A DNA stretch of 64,000 bases from Mucilaginibacter phyllosphaerae (GTDB taxonomy: Bacteria > Bacteroidota > Bacteroidia > Sphingobacteriales > Sphingobacteriaceae): the NCBI RefSeq assembly GCF_004378255.1, contig NZ_SNQG01000002.1:186001-250000 (forward strand), read 5' to 3'. Positions 33,970 to 43,143 of the stretch are shown here, piece by piece. Made by a program: the position numbers and the translations under genes. The notes below the pieces were generated by a model. That model saw only the letters and a list, made by a program, of their open reading frames with translations, did not search any database and was not told the DNA's origin. Every line of letters starts with the position of its first letter. Position 1 is the stretch's first letter.

Positions 33970-35715
33970 TTAAAAGAGGCTTTTTATTTCTGCCCAAAGG
34001 AAAGTACATGCCGCAAGCAACAAGATATAAAAATATATTTTCGGCACATCAATCCGCATTTTTTGCTGTATCTGTTTTGTTACAATGCTATTTATTTGAT
34101 GTGCTTTAGCATATTTTTTGGTGGCCGATAATTTAGCAGATGCCTGCATAACTGCCCAGCTTTGTTTGGTGTATGCATACCAATTGTTGCTTTGTAATGT
34201 TTGCCATCCTGGTTTTGCGGGCCGGTATTGCGCACGGTATTCAAAAGGTATAGCAGCGTTTTGTAATGATGGGGTATTTTTACCGTTGATAATTAAAGGC
34301 GATGCATTACCCTGTGCTATTTGCAGGTGTACAGGTTCGCCCGCATAAGCCGGGGTCAAAACTTCAATCTGGCTTTCGTCGGGGTTTTCTTTTCGTGCGG
34401 CTTTGGTGATCAATGTACTCCACAATAACCAATAATCCTGCTTATTGCCGCCCAGTATCCAGGTAAAAGTATTATTAAGCGTAGTGAAAATAATTTTGCC
34501 CGAGCCATATAATGCGCTGCTTGCCAGCACTTGTTGCTGTGTATTCTTTATAAGTGGTTGCGTACCGTTTTGATAGGCTATATATGCCAACCCATTGTTA
34601 AGCTTGCCGGCACTTTTTTTACCGTTGATCAGGATCGGGCCTGCTGCGGGTTCCTTGCCAGATGCCCTGTCTACCGGGAAAGGTTGTTGTAGCCAGGAGG
34701 TTTTACCTGTACTATCTGCACGAACGATCAAACCTAAGCCATTATCGGCAACAGCTTGTTTTAGTGCGCTGTTTTCTGCAACACTTAGTCCGTTAAAAAC
34801 TGACAAGTCGCCAAAAACCACATCAAACTTGTTTAAGGTTTGTGCCGATAGCTTGGATAAATTAAACTGATCGGTATTAATAAACTCGCTGTTGAATTTA
34901 TTTTTGCTGATGGCCGAGCGCAGAGCCACGGCATAACCGTTTCCGGTTAGCCAATTCTTTAAAAATTTGCTTTCAAAATCCGGCGAAGCCGACAGCATTA
35001 AAATCCTGAGTGGTTTAACCGGGGCAATTTGTACGGGTATGCTACCCTGCAAAGCTGTATCAGCATATAGCGTAAATACTATTTTACCGGTTGTTTTAGG
35101 AATGGTAGACAGATTGAAGTTGGTTTGTGCGTTTGGCGGCAACATGACCGAATCTAAGCCGGTATTTAATCCGTTTAAAACCAATTTTACTTTTTGTGCC
35201 GATGTATTGTTGTATTGGCCCTGCACATGCAATGGCTCGCCTGCCTTGATGGATCCATCCCAATTTACATAGTTAACACCAACAGGCGCTTTTGCAGGGT
35301 GGAATACGATCGGTAACGTATCCAGTTGCGCTAATTCATCCTCATTTAAACCGTAGCCGTAAATATGCAGGTTAGTGTTTTTGGGCAACTCATTTAAACC
35401 GTTTATCAGTTTGGCATTGGGGTATTGATTTTTAATGACCGCATCTGCAGTGATGATGTTGGTATCTGCCCTGTTTAAGCTATCATTATTAAACCCAGTG
35501 GTTAATAAAATGGCTTTACGTTCAGCTGTTTTATTAAGCGCGCCATCATAAGCAATGGGTAAAATGATACAGGCCAATGCAGTTACCGCTAATACTACTG
35601 CTATGATGCGCAGCAACAGGTGCCTTTTGTTAGCACGCCTGTATTCCTGCCAGGCAAACGCTACAGCCACTAAGATGCAAATTGCGATAACGATGTATGT
35701 AAAGTTGCCCAGCAT
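33970..35715 (-). CDS. membrane protein with amidotransferase-like middle domain
   Basis: A 581-residue protein, last gene of the MoxR operon. Two helices open it (about 5-22 and 37-55) and one closes it (about 560-578). Between them lie Ig-like strands and an alpha/beta region (LRILMLSASPDFESKFLKNWL onward) resembling the class I amidotransferase-like fold often found in Bacteroidetes BatA-associated proteins. No catalytic triad was identified. Its ATG overlaps the upstream stop by one base (TAATG). Confidence 0.6.
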   Translation of the reverse strand: MLGNFTYIVIAICILVAVAFAWQEYRRANKRHLLLRIIAVVLAVTALACIILPIAYDGALNKTAERKAILLTTGFNNDSLNRADTNIITADAVIKNQYPNAKLINGLNELPKNTNLHIYGYGLNEDELAQLDTLPIVFHPAKAPVGVNYVNWDGSIKAGEPLHVQGQYNNTSAQKVKLVLNGLNTGLDSVMLPPNAQTNFNLSTIPKTTGKIVFTLYADTALQGSIPVQIAPVKPLRILMLSASPDFESKFLKNWLTGNGYAVALRSAISKNKFNSEFINTDQFNLSKLSAQTLNKFDVVFGDLSVFNGLSVAENSALKQAVADNGLGLIVRADSTGKTSWLQQPFPVDRASGKEPAAGPILINGKKSAGKLNNGLAYIAYQNGTQPLIKNTQQQVLASSALYGSGKIIFTTLNNTFTWILGGNKQDYWLLWSTLITKAARKENPDESQIEVLTPAYAGEPVHLQIAQGNASPLIINGKNTPSLQNAAIPFEYRAQYRPAKPGWQTLQSNNWYAYTKQSWAVMQASAKLSATKKYAKAHQINSIVTKQIQQKMRIDVPKIYFYILLLAACTFLWAEIKSLF

Positions 35716-37829
35716 TAACGGTTAGCTTGTTTTAGGTTTTTGTAATACTGTTTAGACAGGCCCATATCTACCTGATTTCCCTGTGCTGATGGCATGTTTT
35801 TTAGCGCTATCAGTGTTTTTTGCAAAACACGCTCTACCGAATTGATGTCATTAAGATTTGCCTTGGGCGATGATAAGATCCTGCGCATGGCATTCATAGC
35901 GGGCAGATAAATTCCCGGCTGCTGTGATGCCCTTTGGCTTAACTGTAAATATGCCGCTTGCAACACCTGCCCATCAGCAGCTTTTTTTACCGGATTTTGC
36001 TTTAGTCCCTCTAATACCGTTACGGCTTTTTTCAAGCCGTCCGTTTGGTCGGCAACGGGTTTTATATCCTGCTTATTTATGGGTTGAATAATTTTATCCA
36101 GTTCGCCGCTTAACCGTTTTTCATCTTTTAAGGGCGGCGGGTTATAAGCCGTTTTGGCCACAAAAGAACGCGATTTTTGTTGCAGATCTTTTAATAATCG
36201 TAAGGCCTTGTAGGCAAACGGCAGGGCGGCCTGTGGTTTGTAAAGGCGCAGCTGTAGTTCGGCCTTCCACATTTCGGTAAGGGTGGCTTTTAGCTGGGCT
36301 TTAACGGTTGGCTCTAAAAAGCCTGCGTCCTCGGCATTATCATGGTCGTCGGTATATTCTTTCAGGATCTTTTGGGCATTGCTAAAATCAGCCGGGTCGG
36401 CAGCATCGTTATTGGGTGCGCCAATGGCATCTTCACCCTCTTCGCCCAAAAACTTGCCATAACGCAGGCGCAGCAGTTTTTGGTCGATGCCCAGGTTATT
36501 GCTGCGGGCGTTAAATTTCTCCAGGGCAATGGTATCTTTTTCTTTCAGCAATTGCTCGGCATCTATAATGATTTGCCGCTCGCTCCTGAAAAACTCGGGC
36601 TTTAAATTTGCGCCGGTAAGCATGCCGTTCATACTCAGCAACTCTGCGGTATCCTGGATGCTTACAGTGTACACATCTGTGCGGCTTAACTGTTTGCGGG
36701 TATCCTGTGCCTGCACATAAAAATAAAGTTCGTCACCAGGTTCCATATTTAAAGCCGGCAGGTCTATCAGTTTCTTTAAGTCGTATTGCGGTTTTTGCGC
36801 GGCAAAACCCTCGGCAAAATTTAGTTTGTATTCCTTAAACTTCACTCCCTCGCCACGGCCTTTGGCTACCGTGGCCATAATGGTTGCCGATATTAATCCG
36901 TAATCATCATCCAGCGAGGTATTTATATTTACCCTGGGCGCTTCACCGGCATCTATATAGGTGTACTGCTTAGGCGATTTCAGGTGGATCACCGGCGCAG
37001 CATCTTTAATCACCTGGATGTAGTATAGATCCGACAGCTTACCATCAATATTTACCTGGTAAAAACCCGCCTTGTCAATCAGCCTGGAAGCATACCAATT
37101 AGTATTTTTAGTGGGCTTTAAGGGGATCTGCTCGGTATTATTAAATAGCAGGCTTGCTTTTTTTATGGCAATATTGGTTTTAATTGTCCAGGTAAGAGTT
37201 GCGCCTTCTTCAACCGTGAGGCTGAATTTATCCCAGGTGCGCTTTGGCCTGTGGATATAGGCGGGAGGGGTTATTATGATCTCGACCGTACTTACCTGTG
37301 GCAGCATTTTTTCATTTGGGATAGGGGCACACTCGTTAACCGGATGAAAAGAACTTGATTGAACAGAACGCTTAGGCAGGTTTTTAGCTACCACCCATAA
37401 CAAGGCAACCGAAACAAACAGGGCAATAAAAGCTTTTAACAGGCGGCTGCTAAAATGCTTATGCGAAACTTTAAGGCCCGCTAAAACAGCCGCCGTTTTA
37501 GAGGATGCAATATGCTGCAGCGGGTTTAACTCGTCTGTTGGTAATAACAATAATTGAGTGCTCTCCTGTAATTCCGGGTATTCCTTATTTAAAAATGCGG
37601 CAATTTTTTCATTGTTTATTTGCCACGGGCGGTGGATAGCTAAAAGTATTGCCAATGCTATAGGGAATATGAGCATACCCCACAGCCAGGTTGGCGAAAG
37701 CAGGTAGTATATTAAGCCGCCTGCATATAATGCTGCGTACAAGGCATACAGCGCATCCTCCAGCACGCGGTAAATTATCCGGCGGCGACGCAGGTTTTGG
37801 ATCTGATGTATGCCGCCCGGTTTAGCCAT
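35715..37829 (-). CDS. DUF4175-like membrane protein
   Basis: A 704-residue protein with two or three N-terminal helices (about 25-45, 48-66, 130-150) and a beta-rich domain (about 180-390). A long helical, Lys/Gln/Asp-rich C-terminal region (about 410-700) follows. This matches the DUF4175 architecture found beside MoxR, DUF58 and BatA genes in Bacteroidetes. Function is unknown; an envelope scaffold acting with the VWA-type proteins is plausible. It overlaps the BatA gene by 8 nt and the next gene by 1 nt, so the genes are translationally coupled. Confidence 0.65.
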   Translation of the reverse strand: MAKPGGIHQIQNLRRRRIIYRVLEDALYALYAALYAGGLIYYLLSPTWLWGMLIFPIALAILLAIHRPWQINNEKIAAFLNKEYPELQESTQLLLLPTDELNPLQHIASSKTAAVLAGLKVSHKHFSSRLLKAFIALFVSVALLWVVAKNLPKRSVQSSSFHPVNECAPIPNEKMLPQVSTVEIIITPPAYIHRPKRTWDKFSLTVEEGATLTWTIKTNIAIKKASLLFNNTEQIPLKPTKNTNWYASRLIDKAGFYQVNIDGKLSDLYYIQVIKDAAPVIHLKSPKQYTYIDAGEAPRVNINTSLDDDYGLISATIMATVAKGRGEGVKFKEYKLNFAEGFAAQKPQYDLKKLIDLPALNMEPGDELYFYVQAQDTRKQLSRTDVYTVSIQDTAELLSMNGMLTGANLKPEFFRSERQIIIDAEQLLKEKDTIALEKFNARSNNLGIDQKLLRLRYGKFLGEEGEDAIGAPNNDAADPADFSNAQKILKEYTDDHDNAEDAGFLEPTVKAQLKATLTEMWKAELQLRLYKPQAALPFAYKALRLLKDLQQKSRSFVAKTAYNPPPLKDEKRLSGELDKIIQPINKQDIKPVADQTDGLKKAVTVLEGLKQNPVKKAADGQVLQAAYLQLSQRASQQPGIYLPAMNAMRRILSSPKANLNDINSVERVLQKTLIALKNMPSAQGNQVDMGLSKQYYKNLKQANR

Positions 37830-39276
37830 TGTTTGCTTGTTTAGTTTGATGCGACAGTACGCGTTCTATGATCAATATAACTACAAGCATCAGCCAAAAA
37901 TAGCGCGACAGATCAGTTTGTTGCGTTGCTTTAGCAGCTGTTGCCGGTTTGTTTTGTTTACGTACCTGCGGCTGAATTTCCTCGTTGCTTAAAACGCGTT
38001 TATCCTGTTTTGGCGACAGGTCAGTTTGATCCTCTGCGATCAGTTTTAATATCATCTTTGGGAAGGCATCACTCCAAACCAAATCATTCCAAAGCGGGTT
38101 AAAACGGCTGTAAAAATGGTAGGTATTGTTATCTAACTCCAATACAGTTTTACCAAAGCCATCTTTCCATATCGCGTCATCTTTGCTATCGGCATTTATT
38201 GTTTTAGCTAAAGCGATGTGTCCCGGCTCTATCCAGGTGTTTACATCCACAGCTTTGCCTGCCTCGTATTTGAATATATTTTTGCTGTTTTTTGCAGGGC
38301 CAATTATAACTTGTTCAGATAACCAAAATAACCAGTTTTGCCCGCCCGGTATAGATGATGGATTATTATATTGTTTAATAATCGCCTTACGGCCGCTAAA
38401 GTTAACCGCTGCCGATAATGCTGCCTTTAAATAACCTGCATCAAGCGCATATTTATCGGTGTAAATAGCTAAACGCATAGTGCCGGTATCTACTGTTATA
38501 CGTTTACCATCTTTTAAACTGACGGAAAGCTGGCCCTTCTGCATATTGATGCGGATCTGCGGGTTGCCTTCGTTGTGCAAAATTTGGTGCTTATAAGTTA
38601 CCCCTGCAGGGTTACTATTCCCTTGGGTAACTTTGATAGCACCGCTAACGGTTAGTGATGCCGATGCCAGCCATGTGCTGACAGAATCTGCTGCTGTGTA
38701 GGTTTGCCAGTACAGCTTCATATCAACCGCAGGTTTAGTCCCTTTAAAATAGTTGATGCCGTTTTGGGTGAAAATATGAACCGGGGTAGCGGCGGTAACT
38801 TTACTGTTTAAGGCCTTAATTAAAGTCCAGTAATTGCTTACAGCTACGGTATCTTTCAAATCGGTATCAGCTATCAGCCTATTCAGGTCCTGTTGTGCAA
38901 ATCCACTGTCAAAATAATGAAACTCGTATCCGGCTTTACTCAATGAATCTACAGTTAGTTTAAATTTTTGATACGTTTCTTTAAAATTCTCTTTAGGGAT
39001 GAGCAGCCAGCCTTTTGATTTTTGCATGGATACAGCCCTTTGCCAAATTGGCGACGCCAGCAGCGCAGCCAATAAAATCAGCAATAAACACCGCAATATC
39101 AGTAATAAAACATCCAGCAGTTTAAAGCTACGGCTGCTGCTTTTTGATGCCTCTGTTATTAATGATATACTGCCCACCTTCAGCGTTTTGCCCGGGCGGA
39201 TATTCCATAAATGGATAATCACCGGGATACCAAGTGCAGCCAGCGCCAAAAACCATATTGGGGTTAAAAACTGCAT
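37822..39276 (-). CDS. BatA-domain membrane protein
   Basis: A 484-residue protein with the BatA N-terminal module: MQFLTPIWFLALAALGIPVIIHLW (helix 1), a short loop with RPGKTLKVGSISLI, and a second helix LLLILRCLLLILLAALLA. An extracytoplasmic region follows and a C-terminal helix (about 458-475) ends it. The MIDAS motif of true VWA BatA proteins is not visible. Such proteins partner with MoxR ATPases. It follows the DUF58 gene by 2 nt. Confidence 0.75.
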   Translation of the reverse strand: MQFLTPIWFLALAALGIPVIIHLWNIRPGKTLKVGSISLITEASKSSSRSFKLLDVLLLILRCLLLILLAALLASPIWQRAVSMQKSKGWLLIPKENFKETYQKFKLTVDSLSKAGYEFHYFDSGFAQQDLNRLIADTDLKDTVAVSNYWTLIKALNSKVTAATPVHIFTQNGINYFKGTKPAVDMKLYWQTYTAADSVSTWLASASLTVSGAIKVTQGNSNPAGVTYKHQILHNEGNPQIRINMQKGQLSVSLKDGKRITVDTGTMRLAIYTDKYALDAGYLKAALSAAVNFSGRKAIIKQYNNPSSIPGGQNWLFWLSEQVIIGPAKNSKNIFKYEAGKAVDVNTWIEPGHIALAKTINADSKDDAIWKDGFGKTVLELDNNTYHFYSRFNPLWNDLVWSDAFPKMILKLIAEDQTDLSPKQDKRVLSNEEIQPQVRKQNKPATAAKATQQTDLSRYFWLMLVVILIIERVLSHQTKQANNG

Positions 39277-39278
39277 GC

Positions 39279-40157
39279 CTATTTTGCCCCCTTTTTACGC
39301 CGGACCAAAAATGCCCGCAATGCTTCATCAAGCGGTTGTGCGATGCTCACCATTTGATATACGATACCTTTTGCCGCGAGGTTGCTTTTGATGCCTGCCA
39401 AATGTTCTTTCAATCTCACCTGATAAGCGTCCTTTGCCCGTTGGGTGTTTACCTGGATGGTTTCGCCGGTTTCCAGGTCCTGCAACGTCGTATATCCTTT
39501 AAAATCAAAGTCAATTTCGTTTTGCCCTATCAGGTGGAAAACAATGATCTCGTGCCTTAATGATGATAGCGATTTCAGTAATTCATCTATCTCGCCGTTT
39601 GCCTGGTACATATCGGTCACAAAAACCAATAATTCTTTACGGCCGGTGCCCGCAAAAAGCTCTTTATACTGTATAGGTTTGGTGAATTTCCCTGTCGGGT
39701 TTATTTGTTGCAGGTGATGAAATAACCGCTGTAAGTGCTGCGGATCCGGCCTGGAGGGCAGGGAGAACAGCCCGCCATCCTGAAAAACATTCAGCGCAAC
39801 CGAATCGCCCTGCAGATTGGCCAGGTAGGCCAATGAGGCGGTTAGCGCTTTGGCGTATTCTATTTTTTTCACCCCGTCATCATCATGGTTCATAGATGCG
39901 CTGGCATCCACCAAAAACCTTACGGAGATACTCGTTTCCACCTCCGATTCACGGATGTAATACCTGTCGCTGCGGGCAAACATGTGCCAGTCCAGCCAGC
40001 GCAGATCATCGCCGGGTTGGTAGCTGCGGTACTGACTAAATTCCAGCCCGGGCCCCTTAACGGTGCTTTTGTTAAACCCGTTCATAAAGCCATCAATAAC
40101 CGTTTTCGCCAGCAATGGCAAATCCTTAATGGTCATTAAAACTTTGGGGTTAAGCAT
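39279..40157 (-). CDS. DUF58 / VWA-like protein
   Basis: A 292-residue soluble protein with the DUF58 signature: FSQYRSYQPGDDLRWLDWHMFARSDRYYIRE, then a von Willebrand A-like domain with the MIDAS-type DASASM (about 88-93). It probably binds a divalent metal and a client, and works with the MoxR ATPase encoded just upstream. This MoxR-DUF58 pairing is widespread. The start ATG is 84 nt downstream of the moxR stop. Confidence 0.85.
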   Translation of the reverse strand: MLNPKVLMTIKDLPLLAKTVIDGFMNGFNKSTVKGPGLEFSQYRSYQPGDDLRWLDWHMFARSDRYYIRESEVETSISVRFLVDASASMNHDDDGVKKIEYAKALTASLAYLANLQGDSVALNVFQDGGLFSLPSRPDPQHLQRLFHHLQQINPTGKFTKPIQYKELFAGTGRKELLVFVTDMYQANGEIDELLKSLSSLRHEIIVFHLIGQNEIDFDFKGYTTLQDLETGETIQVNTQRAKDAYQVRLKEHLAGIKSNLAAKGIVYQMVSIAQPLDEALRAFLVRRKKGAK

Positions 40158-40210
40158 TTTTAGTGATCAGAGAATGGTTAATTAGAGATTAGTTGCGCAT
40201 AGTTTATCAG

Positions 40211-40241
40211 AACCCTCTCCTTTGGAGAGGGCAGGGTGAGG
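40211..40241. repeat. CCCTCTCC-TTT-GGAGAGGG hairpin repeat downstream of moxR
   Basis: An 8-bp stem (40213-40220 with 40224-40231) followed by CAGGGTGAGGCT. It directly abuts the moxR stop codon (40242-40244, minus strand). The same family occurs at 41253-41296 and 51091-51126. Confidence 0.75.
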
Positions 40242-41237
40242 CTACAGCGCCCCTTTCCGTTCCACCACTTTTATCAGTTCCTCGGTTACCCTGTCGGATG
40301 TGATGCCCTCCGCTTCGGCTTTAAAGTTCATCAGGATGCGGTGCCTTAAAACGGCCGGGGCCATAGCGTGGATATCCTCCATCAGTACCGAGTACCTTCC
40401 TTTTAGCAATGCCCTTGCCTTGGCTGTCAGGATCAACGCCTGGCCTGCACGCGGACCTGCCCCCCAGCGTACCCACTCCTTTATATAATTAATAGTGGTG
40501 GTATCCGGGCGGGTAGCGCGAATGATTTCGCTTACATAGCGGGTCAGGTCCTCATTAATAGTTACCTGCCTTACCAGGGCTTGCGCCTGTATAATTTCAT
40601 CGGCGGTTATTACGGCCTGCACATTGGCTTTTTTAGTGCCGGTGGTGCGGTTTAGTATCGCAAATTCTTCTTCGGGTGTTGGATAGCCAATTTTTATCAG
40701 CAGTAAAAACCTATCTAACTGTGCCTCGGGCAGGGGGTAGGTGCCTGCCTGCTCAATGGGGTTTTGGGTGGCCAAAATAAAAAATGGCTTATCCAGCGGA
40801 TAGGTTTGCCCGCCGTAGGTTACCTCAAACTCCTGCATGGCCTCTAACAAAGCCGACTGTGTTTTGGGTGGCGTCCGGTTGATCTCATCAGCCAAAATTA
40901 TATTGGCAAATAAAGGGCCTTTGTTAAATTTAAAAAAGCGTTTCCCTGTAACGTGGTCTTCTTCCAAAATCTCGGTACCGATGATATCCGTCGGCATCAG
41001 GTCTGGCGTAAACTGGATACGCCTGAAAGCCAGGTGCAGCGCCTGCGACATGGTTTTCACGATCAGCGTTTTGGCCAGGCCCGGCACACCCTCCAGCAGG
41101 CAATGGCCGCCGGCTAAAAATGCCACCAGCAATTCATCCAATATGGCATCCTGCCCTACAATTACTTTTTGGATCTCGGTTTTTAGCTGTGGTAATTTAT
41201 CCAGCAGGGCTTTTATATTTTTTTCGGTCAGTTCCAA
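40242..41237 (-). CDS. MoxR-family AAA+ ATPase
   Basis: A 331-residue AAA+ chaperone-type ATPase, likely remodelling or activating the VWA-type proteins of its operon. Walker A is EGVPGLAKT (about 44-52), Walker B IILADEINRTPPKTQSALLEAM, with sensor region FILATQNPIEQAGTYPLPEAQLDRF. The start appears to be TTG at 41237. Its stop codon touches a palindromic repeat, and another copy of that repeat lies just upstream of the start. Confidence 0.9.
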   Translation of the reverse strand: MELTEKNIKALLDKLPQLKTEIQKVIVGQDAILDELLVAFLAGGHCLLEGVPGLAKTLIVKTMSQALHLAFRRIQFTPDLMPTDIIGTEILEEDHVTGKRFFKFNKGPLFANIILADEINRTPPKTQSALLEAMQEFEVTYGGQTYPLDKPFFILATQNPIEQAGTYPLPEAQLDRFLLLIKIGYPTPEEEFAILNRTTGTKKANVQAVITADEIIQAQALVRQVTINEDLTRYVSEIIRATRPDTTTINYIKEWVRWGAGPRAGQALILTAKARALLKGRYSVLMEDIHAMAPAVLRHRILMNFKAEAEGITSDRVTEELIKVVERKGAL

Positions 41238-41252
41238 ATATTATAATATTTC

Positions 41253-41296
41253 GGCCTCTCCCTAACCCTCTCCAAAGGAGAGGGCCGGGGAGAGGC
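41253..41296. repeat. nested CCTCTCCC hairpin repeat upstream of moxR
   Basis: The outer arms CCTCTCCC and GGGGAGAGG enclose an inner CCCTCTCC-AAA-GGAGAGGG hairpin. It lies in the divergent gap between moxR and the DUF4159 gene, in the same orientation as the copy at 40211-40241. Confidence 0.75.
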
Positions 41297-41410
41297 TCAT
41301 GAGCCTACAAGATATTATGCTTTTAACTAAATACCATGCTTTTTTATCAAAATATCAACAAAGTATCTAAAACTTTACAACATCATCGTTTTATTAATAT
41401 AAGCGGCCCA

Positions 41411-41418
41411 TATTTTTG
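41411..41418 (+). promoter_or_regulatory. -7 element (TATTTTTG) for the DUF4159 gene
   Basis: TATTTTTG matches TAnnTTTG and lies 26 nt before the ATG at 41445. The -33 region is T-rich but has no exact TTTG. Confidence 0.4.
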
Positions 41419-41444
41419 TTTTAATTTTAGATTTTTAGCGGCAG

Positions 41445-42071
41445 ATGGCGTACAGACAAAAATTTACATTTACAAGGTTAAGTTACCACAGCGGCGATTG
41501 GGATACCGATCAGCGGATGCCATCTAACTTGCTTAATTCTTTGCTGGAATATACCACCATCCCCATTAACGAGCACGAAAAGGTTATCCCCTTAAGCAGC
41601 GACGATATTTTTGCTTATCCGTTTTGCTACCTCAGCGGCCACAAGCTGGTGCAGTTTGATGCCAAAGAGAAGGCCAACTTTAAAAAATACGTGCAAAACG
41701 GCGGCTTTGTGTTTGTGGACGACTGCAATCACGATATAGACGGGTTGTTCGCCAAATCATTTGAGGCGCAAATGGCGGCTTTATTTGGGCCGGCGGCTTT
41801 AAAAAAGATCCCGAACAACCATAAACTGTATAACTCGTTTTTTAAGTTTGAGAAAGGGCCGCCTACCACAACCTTTGAGCTAAACGGCTGGGGCGATGAC
41901 CTGGTGCACGACTATCTGAAAGCTATTGAGATAAATGGCCGTATAGGCGTTTTATACAGTAGTAAGGATTATGGCTGCGAATGGGATTACGATTTCCGTA
42001 ACAAACGTTTCCTGGCCGAAGACAACACCAAGTTTGGCGTAAACATTATTGTTTATGCCTTAAATTCGTAA
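41445..42071 (+). CDS. DUF4159 family protein
   Basis: A 208-residue soluble protein of the DUF4159 family. It starts MAYRQKFTFTRLSYHSGDWDTD and includes LSGHKLVQFDAKEKANFKKYVQNGGFVFVDDCNHD, a typical amidotransferase-like fold segment. It ends with GVNIIVYALNS. DUF4159 genes habitually neighbour MoxR/DUF58/BatA clusters, as here in divergent orientation. Function is unknown. Confidence 0.8.
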   Translation: MAYRQKFTFTRLSYHSGDWDTDQRMPSNLLNSLLEYTTIPINEHEKVIPLSSDDIFAYPFCYLSGHKLVQFDAKEKANFKKYVQNGGFVFVDDCNHDIDGLFAKSFEAQMAALFGPAALKKIPNNHKLYNSFFKFEKGPPTTTFELNGWGDDLVHDYLKAIEINGRIGVLYSSKDYGCEWDYDFRNKRFLAEDNTKFGVNIIVYALNS

Positions 42072-42120
42072 ACGCGTAACGGCAATTATGCTTACCTTTC
42101 GCTCAGTTTTTTAATTGCAC

Positions 42121-42747
42121 ATGACAGACGGTTACTACATATCGCAGGGAGAAGAGGAGAACGGCCCATACACGCTGGAAGAGATGCTGAATATGCCGCT
42201 CAATGTGGATACGATGATACTATCGCCACAGCAGGACGACTGGCAGCGTGCATCAGACCTGCCCGAATTTTTTGAATACTTTGAAGCCCGCGGCATCTAC
42301 TTCCCCACCGAAGATAACCTGGCCGGTTTTGGCTGGCGCTTAATTGCCTACGTGGTAGATTCCATCATCCTATCTTACCCTATATCATTCTTCAGGCCGG
42401 CTACCTTTACAGAGGTTTATGCCAGGGCAACAAACGGCACTGCTACTGTAGATGATTTGGTGATCATGCTTAAATTTAATATGATCAGCTTTTTAATTAT
42501 GGCGGTGTACCATACCATTTGCGAATTTTCGCCCATGCAGGGTAGCCTGGGCAAAAAATTCTTTAAGATCAGCGTGGTGGATGCCGATGGCATGAAACTA
42601 AGCTTTGGCAGGGCACTGCTGCGCAACCTGGGTAAATTTGTATCGGGCACGGCATTAGGTATTGGCTATTTAGCCATCCTATGGGATAGCCAGAAACAAG
42701 CCTGGCACGACAAATGGGCCCGCACTTATGTGATCATCAAAGGTTAA
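42121..42747 (+). CDS. GYF_2-RDD membrane protein
   Basis: A 208-residue protein with an N-terminal GYF_2-like domain (YYISQGEEENGPYTLEEML...) and an RDD membrane domain (about 65-208) starting FGWRLIAYVVDSIIL. The RDD Arg and Asp residues are visible, with LGKKFFKISVVDADG as the typical linker. The ATG at 42121 is preferred over the TTG at 42115. A second GYF/RDD-type gene is at 48719-49405. RDD function is uncertain; some are transporters. A TACCTTTC near -7 match is at 42093-42100. Confidence 0.78.
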   Translation: MTDGYYISQGEEENGPYTLEEMLNMPLNVDTMILSPQQDDWQRASDLPEFFEYFEARGIYFPTEDNLAGFGWRLIAYVVDSIILSYPISFFRPATFTEVYARATNGTATVDDLVIMLKFNMISFLIMAVYHTICEFSPMQGSLGKKFFKISVVDADGMKLSFGRALLRNLGKFVSGTALGIGYLAILWDSQKQAWHDKWARTYVIIKG

Positions 42748-43143
42748 CAGAAATTAATGAGTGTTCATGTTCACGCACGTGAACACCGTGAACATTAGTT
42801 AATATACTAATAATCAGGCCTATGAAAATATAGCTGACGACATTCTGTCACCATAGGTTATGTAAACGCTTTATGCATCCCGGGTTAGATATTTAGGCCA
42901 TTAAGATTTATTTCGGCAGCTCCTATGCAAAGTAGGTAACCTACTATATCCCTTGCGCGTTATTGCGAGTTATGAAGACAACCGACCGTAGGACAATTAG
43001 ATATTATATGTGTCATTCCTTTAAATTATATTTAACAGAGTAGTATAAGTTGTTATTTTGAAGCTAATCTAAAGGAAATGATATAGTTATTAAAGTACGT
43101 ACGAACTGGGTACGACAGCAGGTGGCATACGCCTATGAAACTA
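42748..43143. other. 396-bp gene-free gap, AT-rich with palindromes
   Basis: No ORF with coding character is seen. It contains a TGTTCACG-CA-CGTGAACA palindrome (42762-42794) 14 nt after the RDD stop, and a decayed half (42958-42977, CGTTATTGCGAGTTATGAAG) of the repeat found at 44112-44140 and 44442-44473. The last 150 bases before the KilA-N gene end share that gene's high AT content. Confidence 0.6.
42762..42794. repeat. GTTCACG/CGTGAAC palindrome
   Basis: TGTTCA-TGTTCACG-CA-CGTGAAC-ACCG-TGAACA folds into a 7-8-bp core stem with an outer 6-bp stem. It could be a terminator for the RDD gene, though a T-tract is absent, or a protein-binding site. The core resembles the ParB site parS but has two extra central bases. 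Confidence 0.45.
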
